Shown here: one piece after another, positions 14,401 through 26,843 of the stretch
Layout: every line of letters starts with the position of its first letter
How positions within the stretch are numbered: position 1 is the stretch's first letter
NCBI GenBank assembly: GCA_963930655.1
Contig: OZ005601.1
Location: forward strand, 17,910,001 to 17,974,000
Direction of reading: 5' to 3'
DNA from: Myrica gale
Taxonomy: Eukaryota > Streptophyta > Magnoliopsida > Fagales > Myricaceae
DNA: 64,000 bases
Notes under the pieces: generated by a model
Told to the model about the DNA's origin: nothing
The model's database searches: none
Seen by the model: the letters and a program-made list of their open reading frames with translations, nothing else
Position numbers and translations under genes: made by a program

Positions 14401-16793
14401 AAGGTATGTAATTGTTAAATAAAGTAATTGCGATGATTTTCAATTTAGCTTTTGTCTATATCTTTTCCACTAATCTAATTGTTTCAATTTCTTCAATGTT
14501 AAAGTATCTAATTTTAAGCTAAATAATTTGGACAGATTTTCGTTTACATTTTAGTCGATAACTCTGTCATTAATCTATTTGTTTCATTTCTTCATGATTA
14601 AGGTATCTAACTGTCATTTGATCTGTTTTAATTCGACAAAACTAAATGCTTCATTTTCTTCAAAATTATGCTATCCATTTTTGAAACTACATAATTTGTA
14701 ATATTTTTCATTTATATTTTGGTCCACAACTCTTGCATTAATGTATTTACAACATTTTATTCATCCTCAAGGTTCCTAATTTTCAAAGTGATTAATCGGA
14801 ACTATTATTTATTGATATCTTGTGGTTTAACTCTTCAATTAATCCATTTGCATCATTATCTTTGACATTAAGGTGTGTTACTTTTAATCTAATTAATATG
14901 GAGACTTTAGTTTTTATTGTTTGGTCTATTGCTCTTCATTTAATCTATTTGATTCGTTTCTTCAATATTAAGTTATCAATTTTATAAACTAACTAATTTG
15001 AGGCTTTTTTCAACTATATTTTGTTCAATAACTCTTACATAAATCTATCTGTTTAATTTCGTTATCGCTAAGGTATGTAATTGTTAAATAAAGTAATTGC
15101 GATGATTTTGAATTTAGCTTTTGTCTATATCTTTTCCACTAATCTAATTGCTTCAATTTCTTCAATGTTAAAGTATCTAATTTTAAACTAAATAATTTGG
15201 ACAGATTTTCGTTTACATTTTAGTCGATAACTCTTTCATTAATCTTTTCGCTTCATTTCTTCATGATTAAGGTATCTAACTGTCTTTTGATCTGTTGTAA
15301 ATCCACAAAATTAAGTTCTTCATTTTCTTCAAAATTATGCTATCCATTTTTGAAACTACATAATTTGTAATATTTTTCATTTATATTTTGGTCCACAACT
15401 CTTGCATTAATGTATTTACAACATTTTATTCATCCTCAAGGTTCCTAATTTTCAAAGTGATTAATCGGAACTATTATTTATTGATATCTTGTGGTTTAAC
15501 TCTTCAATTAATCCATTTGCATCATTATCTTTGACATTAAGGTGTGTTACTTTTAATCCAATTAATATGGAGACTTTAGTTTTTATTGTTTGGTCTATTG
15601 CTCTTCATTTAATCTATTTGATTCGTTTCTTCAATATTAAGTTATCAATTTTATAAACTAACTAATTTGAGGCTTTTTTCAACTATATTTTGTTCAATAA
15701 CTCTTACATAAATCTATCTGCTTAATTTCGTTATCGCTAAGGTATGTAATTGTTAAATAAAGTAATTGCGATGATTTTCAATTTAGCTTTTGTCTATATC
15801 TTTTCCACTAATCTAATTGTTTCAATTTCTTCAATGTTAAAGTATCTAATTTTAAGCTAAATAATTTGGACAGATTTTCGTTTACATTTTAGTCGATAAC
15901 TCTGTCATTAATCTATTTGCTTCATTTCTTCATGATTAAGGTATCTAACTGTCTTTTAATCTGTTATAAATCCACAAAATTAAGTTCTTCATTTTCTTCA
16001 ATATTATGCTATCCATTTTTGAAACTACATAATTTGTAATATTTTTCATTTATATTTTGGTCCACAACTATTGCATTAATGTATTTACAACATTTTATTC
16101 ATCCTCAAGGTTCCTAATTTTCAAAGTGATTAATCGGAACTATTATTTATTGATATCTTGTGGTTTAACTCTTCAATTAATCCATTTGCATCATTATCTT
16201 TGACATTAAGGTGTGTTACTTTTAATCTAATTAATATGGAGACTTTAGTTTTTATTGTTTGGTCTATTGCTCTTCATTTAATCTATTTGATTCGTTTCTT
16301 CAATATTAAGTTATCAATTTTATAAACTAACTAATTTGAGGCTTTTTTCAACTATATTTTGTTCAATAACTATTACATAAATCTATCTGCTTAATTTCGT
16401 TATCGCTAAGGTATGTAATTGTTAAATAAAGTAATTGCGATGATTTTGAATTTAGCTTTTGTCTATATCTTTTCCACTAATCTAATTGCTTCAATTTCTT
16501 CAATGTTAAAGTATCTAATTTTAAACTAAATAATTTGGACAGATTTTCGTTTACATTTTAGTCGATAACTCTTTCATTAATCTTTTCGCTTCATTTCTTC
16601 ATGATTAAGGTATCTAACTGTCTTTTGATCTGTTGTAAATCCACAAAATTAAGTTCTTCATTTTCTTCAATATTATGCTATACAATTTTTAAACTAATTA
16701 ATTTGAACTATTTTAATTTATATTTCGGTCCACAACTCCTGCATTAATGTATTTACAACATTTTATTCATCCTCAAGGGTCCTAATTTTCAAA
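11446..16793 (+). repeat. Eight-monomer higher-order repeat, copy 2 (5348 bp)
   Basis: Monomers start at 11446, 12115, 12783, 13451, 14119, 14788, 15457 and 16126, with the same unit lengths and the same series of private signatures as copy 1, so every matched pair is offset by exactly 5348 bp. The copies are not perfectly identical: the last monomer has AACTATTACAT here but AACTCTTACAT in copy 1, and CTTTTCGCTTC here but CTTTTCACTTC there. That argues against a simple assembly duplication. Confidence 0.95.
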
Positions 16794-17461
16794 GTGATTA
16801 ATCGGAACTATTATTTATTGATATCTTGTGGTTTAACTCTTCAATTAATCCATTTCCATCATTATCTTTGACATTAAGGTGTGTTACTTTTAATCTAATT
16901 AATATGGAGACTTTAGTTTTTATTGTTTGGTCTATTGCTCTTCATTTAATCTATTTGATTCGTTTCTTCAATATTAAGTTATCAATTTTATAAACTAACT
17001 AATTTGAGGCTTTTTTCAACTATATTTTGTTCAATAACTCTTACATAAATCTATCTGCTTAATTTCGTTATCGCTAAGGTATGTAATTGTTAAATAAAGT
17101 AATTGCGATGATTTTGAATTTAGCTTTTGTCTATATCTTTTCCACTAATCTAATTGCTTCAATTTCTTCAATGTTAAAGTATCTAATTTTAAACTAAATA
17201 ATTTGGACAGATTTTCGTTTACATTTTAGTCGATAACACTTTCATTAATCTTTTCGCTTCATTTCTTCATGATTAAGGTATCTAACTGTCTTTTGATCTG
17301 TTATAAATCCACAAAATTAAGTTCTTCATTTTCTTCAATATTATGCTATACAATTTTTAAACTAATTAATTTGAACTATTTTAATTTATATTTCGGTCCA
17401 CAACTCCTGCATTAATGTATTTACAACATTTTATTCATCCTCAAGGGTCCTAATTTTCAAA
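16794..17461 (+). repeat. Hybrid satellite monomer at the end of the 8-mer zone
   Basis: This unit carries CCATTTCCATC near its start (signature of HOR monomer 2) and GATAACACTTTC later (signature of HOR monomer 3). The next unit, at 17462, has the monomer-4 signature CCATTTCTATC. This looks like a third 8-mer copy in which monomer 1 is missing and monomers 2 and 3 are fused, as expected from unequal crossing over. Confidence 0.8.
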
Positions 17462-18129
17462 GTGATTAATCGGAACTATTATTTATTGATATCTTGTGGT
17501 TTAACTCTTCAATTAATCCATTTCTATCATTATCTTTGACATTAAGGTGTGTTACTTTTAATCTAATTAATATGGAGACTTTAGTTTTTATTGTTTGGTC
17601 TATTGCTCTTCATTTAATCTATTTGATTCGTTTCTTCAATATTAAGTTATCAATTTTATAAACTAACTAATTTGAGGCTTTTTTCAACTATATTTTGTTC
17701 AATAACTCTTACATAAATCTATCTGTTTAATTTCGTTATCGCTAAGGTATGTAATTGTTAAATAAAGTAATTGCGATGATTTTGAATTTAGCTTTTGTCT
17801 ATATCTTTTCCACTAATCTAATTGCTTCAATTTCTTCAATGTTAAAGTATCTAATTTTAAACTAAATAATTTGGACAGATTTTCGTTTACATTTTAGTCC
17901 ATAACTCTTTCATTAATCTTTTCGCTTCATTTCTTCATGATTAAGGTATCTAACTGTCTTTTGATCTGTTGTAAATCCACAAAATTAAGTTCTTCATTTT
18001 CTTCAATATTATGCTATACAATTTTTAAACTAATTAATTTGAACTATTTTAATTTATATTTCGGTCCACAACTCCTGCATTAATGTATTTACAACATTTT
18101 ATTCATCCTCAAGGGTCCTAATTTTCAAA

Positions 18130-21100
18130 GTGATTAATCGGAACTATTATTTATTGATATCTTGTGGTTTAACTCTTCAATTAATCCATTTGCATCATTA
18201 TCTTTGACATTAAGGTGTGTTACTTTTAATCTAATTAATATGGAGACTTTAGTTTTTATTGTTTGGTCTATTGCTCTTCATTTAATCTATTTGATTCGTT
18301 TCTTCAATATTAAGTTATCAATTTTATAAACTAACTAATTTGAGGCTTTTTTCAACTATATTTTGTTCAATAACTCTTACATAAATCTATCTGCTTAATT
18401 TCGTTATCGCTAAGGTATGTAATTGTTAAATAAAGTAATTGCGATGATTTTCAATTTAGCTTTTGTCTATATCTTTTCTACTAATCTAATTGTTTCAATT
18501 TCTTCAATGTTAAAGTATCTAATTTTAAGCTAAATAATTTGGATAGATTTTCGTTTACATTTTAGTCGATAACTCTGTCATTAATCTATTTGTTTCATTT
18601 CTTCATGATTAAGGTATCTAACTATCATTTGATCTGTTTTAATTCGACAAAACTAAATGCTTCATTTTCTTCAAAATTATGCTATCCATTTTTGAAACTA
18701 CATAATTTGTAATATTTTTCATTTATATTTTGGACCACAACTCTTGCATTAATGTATTTTTTACAACATTTTATTCATCCTCAAGGTTCCTAATTTTCAA
18801 AGTGATTAATCGGAACTATTATTTATTGATATCTTGTGGTTTAACTCTTCAATTAATCCATTTGCATCATTATCTTTGACATTAAGGTGTGTTACTTTTA
18901 ATCCAATTAATATGGAGACTTTAGTTTTTATTGTTTGGTCTATTGCTCTTCATTTAATCTATTTGATTCGTTTCTTCAATATTAAGTTATTTATTTTATA
19001 AACTAACTAATTTGAGGCTTTTTTCAACTATATTTTGTTCAATAACTCTTACATAAATCTATCTGCTTAATTTCGTTATCGCTAAGGTATGTAATTGTTA
19101 AATAAAGTAATTGCGATGATTTTGAATTTAGCTTTTGTCTATATCTTTTCCACTAATCTAATTGCTTCAATTTCTTCAATGTTAAAGTATCTAATTTTAA
19201 ACTAAATAATTTGGACAGATTTTCGTTTACATTTTAGTCGATAACTCTTTCATTAATCTTTTCGCTTCATTTCTTCATGATTAAGGTATCTAACTGTCTT
19301 TTGATCTGTTGTAAATCCACAAAATTAAGTTCTTCATTTTCTTCAATATTATGCTATACAATTTTTAAACTAATTAATTTGAACTATTTTAATTTATATT
19401 TCGGTCCACAACTCCTGCATTAATGTATTTACAACATTTTATTCATCCTCAAGGGTCCTAATTTTCAAAGTGATTAATCGGAACTATTATTTATTGATAT
19501 CTTGTGGTTTAACTCTTCAATTAATCCATTTCCATCATTATCTTTGACATTAAGGTGTGTTACTTTTAATCTAATTAATATGGAGACTTTAGTTTTTATT
19601 GTTTGGTCTATTGCTCTTCATTTAATCTATTTGATTCGTTTCTTCAATATTAAGTTATCAATTTTATAAACTAACTAATTTGAGGCTTTTTTCAACTATA
19701 TTTTGTTCAATAACTCTTACATAAATCTATCTGCTTAATTTCGTTATCGCTAAGGTATGTAATTGTTAAATAAAGTAATTGCGATGATTTTCAATTTAGC
19801 TTTTGTCTATATCTTTTCCACTAATCTAATTGTTTCAATTTCTTCAATGTTAAAGTATCTAATTTTAAGCTAAATAATTTGGACAGATTTTCGTTTACAT
19901 TTTAGTCGATAACTCTGTCATTAATCTATTTGTTTCATTTCTTCATGATTAAGGTATCTAACTGTCATTTGATCTGTTTTAATTCGACAAAACTAAATGC
20001 TTCATTTTCTTCAAAATTATGCTATCCATTTTTGAAACTACATAATTTGTAATATTTTTCATTTATATTTTGGACCACAACTCTTGCATTAATGTATTTT
20101 TTACAACATTTTATTCATCCTCAAGGTTCCTAATTTTCAAAGTGATTAATCGGAACTATTATTTATTGATATCTTGTGGTTTAACTCTTCAATTAATCCA
20201 TTTGCATCATTATCTTTGACATTAAGGTGTGTTACTTTTAATCCAATTAATATGGAGACTTTAGTTTTTATTGTTTGGTCTATTGCTCTTCATTTAATCT
20301 ATTTGATTCGTTTCTTCAATATTAAGTTATTTATTTTATAAACTAACTAATTTGAGGCTTTTTTCAACTATATTTTGTTCAATAACTCTTACATAAATCT
20401 ATCTGCTTAATTTCGTTATCGCTAAGGTATGTAATTGTTAAATAAAGTAATTGCGATGATTTTGAATTTAGCTTTTGTCTATATCTTTTCCACTAATCTA
20501 ATTGCTTCAATTTCTTCAATGTTAAAGTATCTAATTTTAAACTAAATAATTTGGACAGATTTTCGTTTACATTTTAGTCGATAACTCTTTCATTAATCTT
20601 TTCGCTTCATTTCTTCATGATTAAGGTATCTAACTGTCTTTTGATCTGTTGTAAATCCACAAAATTAAGTTCTTCATTTTCTTCAATATTATGCTATACA
20701 ATTTTTAAACTAATTAATTTGAACTATTTTAATTTATATTTCGGTCCACAACTCCTGCATTAATGTATTTACAACATTTTATTCATCCTCAAGGGTCCTA
20801 ATTTTCAAAGTGATTAATCGGAACTATTATTTATTGATATCTTGTGGTTTAACTCTTCAATTAATCCATTTCCATCATTATCTTTGACATTAAGGTGTGT
20901 TACTTTTAATCTAATTAATATGGAGACTTTAGTTTTTATTGTTTGGTCTATTGCTCTTCATTTAATCTATTTGATTCGTTTCTTCAATATTAAGTTATCA
21001 ATTTTATAAACTAACTAATTTGAGGCTTTTTTCAACTATATTTTGTTCAATAACTCTTACATAAATCTATCTGCTTAATTTCGTTATCGCTAAGGTATGT

Positions 21101-24100
21101 AATTGTTAAATAAAGTAATTGCGATGATTTTCAATTTAGCTTTTGTCTATATCTTTTCCACTAATCTAATTGTTTCAATTTCTTCAATGTTAAAGTATCT
21201 AATTTTAAGCTAAATAATTTGGACAGATTTTCGTTTACATTTTAGTCGATAACTCTGTCATTAATCTATTTGTTTCATTTCTTCATGATTAAGGTATCTA
21301 ACTGTCATTTGATCTGTTTTAATTCGACAAAACTAAATGCTTCATTTTCTTCAAAATTATGCTATCCATTTTTGAAACTACATAATTTGTAATATTTTTC
21401 ATTTATATTTTGGACCACAACTCTTGCATTAATGTATTTTTTACAACATTTTATTCATCCTCAAGGTTCCTAATTTTCAAAGTGATTAATCGGAACTATT
21501 ATTTATTGATATCTTGTGGTTTAACTCTTCAATTAATCCATTTGCATCATTATCTTTGACATTAAGGTGTGTTACTTTTAATCCAATTAATATGGAGACT
21601 TTAGTTTTTATTGTTTGGTCTATTGCTCTTCATTTAATCTATTTGATTCGTTTCTTCAATATTAAGTTATCTATTTTATAAACTAACTAATTTGAGGCTT
21701 TTTTCAACTATATTTTGTTCAATAACTCTTACATAAATCTATCTGCTTAATTTCGTTATCGCTAAGGTATGTAATTGTTAAATAAAGTAATTGCGATGAT
21801 TTTGAATTTAGCTTTTGTCTATATCTTTTCCACTAATCTAATTGCTTCAATTTCTTCAATGTTAAAGTATCTAATTTTAAACTAAATAATTTGGACAGAT
21901 TTTCGTTTACATTTTAGTCGATAACTCTTTCATTAATCTTTTCGCTTCATTTCTTCATGATTAAGGTATCTAACTGTCTTTTGATCTGTTGTAAATCCAC
22001 AAAATTAAGTTCTTCATTTTCTTCAATATTATGCTATACAATTTTTAAACTAATTAATTTGAACTATTTTAATTTATATTTCGGTCCACAACTCCTGCAT
22101 TAATGTATTTACAACATTTTATTCATCCTCAAGGGTCCTAATTTTCAAAGTGATTAATCGGAACTATTATTTATTGATATCTTGTGGTTTAACTCTTCAA
22201 TTAATCCATTTCCATCATTATCTTTGACATTAAGGTGTGTTACTTTTAATCTAATTAATATGGAGACTTTAGTTTTTATTGTTTGGTCTATTGCTCTTCA
22301 TTTAATCTATTTGATTCGTTTCTTCAATATTAAGTTATCAATTTTATAAACTAACTAATTTGAGGCTTTTTTCAACTATATTTTGTTCAATAACTCTTAC
22401 ATAAATCTATCTGCTTAATTTCGTTATCGCTAAGGTATGTAATTGTTAAATAAAGTAATTGCGATGATTTTCAATTTAGCTTTTGTCTATATCTTTTCCA
22501 CTAATCTAATTGTTTCAATTTCTTCAATGTTAAAGTATCTAATTTTAAGCTAAATAATTTGGACAGATTTTCGTTTACATTTTAGTCGATAACTCTGTCA
22601 TTAATCTATTTGTTTCATTTCTTCATGATTAAGGTATCTAACTGTCATTTGATCTGTTTTAATTCGACAAAACTAAATGCTTCATTTTCTTCAAAATTAT
22701 GCTATCCATTTTTGAAACTACATAATTTGTAATATTTTTCATTTATATTTTGAACCACAACTCTTGCATTAATGTATTTACAACATTTTATTCATCCTCA
22801 AGGTTCCTAATTTTCAAAGTGATTAATCGGAACTATTATTTATTGATATCTTGTGGTTTAACTCTTCAATTAATCCATTTGCATCATTATCTTTGACATT
22901 AAGGTGTGTTACTTTTAATCCAATTAATATGGAGACTTTAGTTTTTATATTTTGGTCTATTGCTCTTCATTTAATAATCTATTTGATTCGTTTCTTCAAT
23001 ATTAAGTTATCTATTTTATAAACTAACTAATTTGAGGCTTTTTTCAACTATATTTTGTTCAATAACTCTTACATAAATCTATCTGCTTAATTTCGTTATC
23101 GCTAAGGTATGTAATTGTTAAATAAAGTAATTGCGATGATTTTGAATTTAGCTTTTGTCTATATCTTTTCCACTAATCTAATTGTTTCAATTTCTTCAAT
23201 GTTAAAGTATCTAATTTTAAGCTAAATAATTTGGACAGATTTTCGTTTACATTTTAGTCGATAACTCTGTCATTAATCTATTTGTTTCATTTCTTCATGA
23301 TTAAGGTATCTAACTGTCATTTGATCTGTTTTAATTCGACAAAACTAAATGCTTCATTTTCTTCAAAATTATGCTATCCATTTTTGAAACTACATAATTT
23401 GTAATATTTTTCATTTATATTTTGGACCACAACTCTTGCATTAATGTATTTTTTACAACATTTTATTCATCCTCAAGGTTCCTAATTTTCAAAGTGATTA
23501 ATCGGAACTATTATTTATTGATATCTTGTGGTTTAACTCTTCAATTAATCCATTTGCATCATTATCTTTGACATTAAGGTGTGTTACTTTTAATCCAATT
23601 AATATGGAGACTTTAGTTTTTATTGTTTGGTCTATTGCTCTTCATTTAATCTATTTGATTCGTTTCTTCAATATTAAGTTATCTATTTTATAAACTAACT
23701 AATTTGAGGCTTTTTTCAACTATATTTTGTTCAATAACTCTTACATAAATCTATCTGCTTAATTTCGTTATCGCTAAGGTATGTAATTGTTAAATAAAGT
23801 AATTGCGATGATTTTGAATTTAGCTTTTGTCTATATCTTTTCCACTAATCTAATTGCTTCAATTTCTTCAATGTTAAAGTATCTAATTTTAAACTAAATA
23901 ATTTGGACAGATTTTCGTTTACATTTTAGTCGATAACTCTTTCATTAATCTTTTCGCTTCATTTCTTCATGATTAAGGTATCTAACTGTCTTTTGATCTG
24001 TTGTAAATCCACAAAATTAAGTTCTTCATTTTCTTCAATATTATGCTATACAATTTTTAAACTAATTAATTTGAACTATTTTAATTTATATTTCGGTCCA

Positions 24101-26843
24101 CAACTCCTGCATTAATGTATTTACAACATTTTATTCATCCTCAAGGGTCCTAATTTTCAAAGTGATTAATCGGAACTATTATTTATTGATATCTTGTGGT
24201 TTAACTCTTCAATTAATCCATTTCCATCATTATCTTTGACATTAAGGTGTGTTACTTTTAATCTAATTAATATGGAGACTTTAGTTTTTATTGTTTGGTC
24301 TATTGCTCTTCATTTAATCTATTTGATTCGTTTCTTCAATATTAAGTTATCAATTTTATAAACTAACTAATTTGAGGCTTTTTTCAACTATATTTTGTTC
24401 AATAACTCTTACATAAATCTATCTGCTTAATTTCGTTATCGCTAAGGTATGTAATTGTTAAATAAAGTAATTGCGATGATTTTCAATTTAGCTTTTGTCT
24501 ATATCTTTTCCACTAATCTAATTGTTTCAATTTCTTCAATGTTAAAGTATCTAATTTTAAGCTAAATAATTTGGACAGATTTTCGTTTACATTTTAGTCG
24601 ATAACTCTGTCATTAATCTATTTGTTTCATTTCTTCATGATTAAGGTATCTAACTGTCATTTGATCTGTTTTAATTCGACAAAACTAAATGCTTCATTTT
24701 CTTCAAAATTATGCTATCCATTTTTGAAACTACATAATTTGTAATATTTTTCATTTATATTTTGAACCACAACTCTTGCATTAATGTATTTACAACATTT
24801 TATTCATCCTCAAGGTTCCTAATTTTCAAAGTGATTAATCGGAACTATTATTTATTGATATCTTGTGGTTTAACTCTTCAATTAATCCATTTGCATCATT
24901 ATCTTTGACATTAAGGTGTGTTACTTTTAATCCAATTAATATGGAGACTTTAGTTTTTATATTTTGGTCTATTGCTCTTCATTTAATAATCTATTTGATT
25001 CGTTTCTTCAATATTAAGTTATCTATTTTATAAACTAACTAATTTGAGGCTTTTTTCAACTATATTTTGTTCAATAACTCTTACATAAATCTATCTGCTT
25101 AATTTCGTTATCGCTAAGGTATGTAATTGTTAAATAAAGTAATTGCGATGATTTTCAATTTAGCTTTTGTCTATATCTTTTCCACTAATCTAATTGTTTC
25201 AATTTCTTCAATGTTAAAGTATCTAATTTTAAGCTAAATAATTTGGACAGATTTTCGTTTACATTTTAGTCGATAACTCTTTCATTAATCTTTTCGCTTC
25301 ATTTCTTCATGATTAAGGTATCTAACTGTCTTTTGATCTGTTGTAAATCCACAAAATTAAGTTCTTCATTTTCTTCAATATTATGCTATACAATTTTTAA
25401 ACTAATTAATTTGAACTATTTTAATTTATATTTCGGTCCACAACTCCTGCATTAATGTATTTACAACATTTTATTCATCCTCAAGGGTCCTAATTTTCAA
25501 AGTGATTAATCGGAACTATTATTTATTGATATCTTGTGGTTTAACTCTTCAATTAATCCATTTCCATCATTATCTTTGACATTAAGGTGTGTTACTTTTA
25601 ATCTAATTAATATGGAGACTTTAGTTTTTATTGTTTGGTCTATTGCTCTTCATTTAATCTATTTGATTCGTTTCTTCAATATTAAGTTATCAATTTTATA
25701 AACTAACTAATTTGAGGCTTTTTTCAACTATATTTTGTTCAATAACTCTTACATAAATCTATCTGCTTAATTTCGTTATCGCTAAGGTATGTAATTGTTA
25801 AATAAAGTAATTGCGATGATTTTCAATTTAGCTTTTGTCTATATCTTTTCCACTAATCTAATTGTTTCAATTTCTTCAATGTTAAAGTATCTAATTTTAA
25901 GCTAAATAATTTGGACAGATTTTCGTTTACATTTTAGTCGATAACTCTGTCATTAATCTATTTGTTTCATTTCTTCATGATTAAGGTATCTAACTGTCAT
26001 TTGATCTGTTTTAATTCGACAAAACTAAATGCTTCATTTTCTTCAAAATTATGCTATCCATTTTTGAAACTACATAATTTGTAATATTTTTCTTTATATT
26101 TTGGACCACAACTCTTGCATTAATGTATTTTTTACAACATTTTATTCATCCTCAAGGTTCCTAATTTTCAAAGTGATTAATCGGAACTATTATTTATTGA
26201 TATCTTGTGGTTTAACTCTTCAATTAATCCATTTGCATCATTATCTTTGACATTAAGGTGTGTTACTTTTAATCCAATTAATATGGAGACTTTAGTTTTT
26301 ATATTTTGGTCTATTGCTCTTCATTTAATAATCTATTTGATTCGTTTCTTCAATATTAAGTTATCTATTTTATAAACTAACTAATTTGAGGCTTTTTTCA
26401 ACTATATTTTGTTCAATAACTCTTACATAAATCTATCTGCTTAATTTCGTTATCGCTAAGGTATGTAATTGTTAAATAAAGTAATTGCGATGATTTTCAA
26501 TTTAGCTTTTGTCTATATCTTTTCCACTAATCTAATTGTTTCAATTTCTTCAATGTTAAAGTATCTAATTTTAAGCTAAATAATTTGGACAGATTTTCGT
26601 TTACATTTTAGTCGATAACTCTTTCATTAATCTTTTCGCTTCATTTCTTCATGATTAAGGTATCTAACTGTCTTTTGATCTGTTGTAAATCCACAAAATT
26701 AAGTTCTTCATTTTCTTCAATATTATGCTATACAATTTTTAAACTAATTAATTTGAACTATTTTAATTTATATTTCGGTCCACAACTCCTGCATTAATGT
26801 ATTTACAACATTTTATTCATCCTCAAGGGTCCTAATTTTCAAA
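18130..26843 (+). repeat. Two-monomer higher-order repeat zone (~1340-bp period)
   Basis: Thirteen monomers start at 18130, 18802, 19470, 20142, 20810, 21482, 22150, 22819, 23494, 24162, 24831, 25502 and 26173. Units with GTCATTTGATCTG, TTCGACAAAAC and (mostly) TATTTTTTAC, 672 bp, alternate with 668-bp units that carry AATCCAATTAAT and end AAGGGTCC. Exact 1340-bp spacing holds for 18130-19470-20810-22150. The unit pairs 19470-20809 and 20810-22149 are nearly identical. The alternation loosens after 22819, where 3-bp insertions and mosaic units appear. Confidence 0.9.

Noticed and set aside
6098-16793. Tandem 5348-bp copies as an assembly artefact
   Set aside because: The copies differ at several positions in the last monomer and are followed by a hybrid unit, which an artefactual duplication would not readily produce. 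Long reads should still confirm it.
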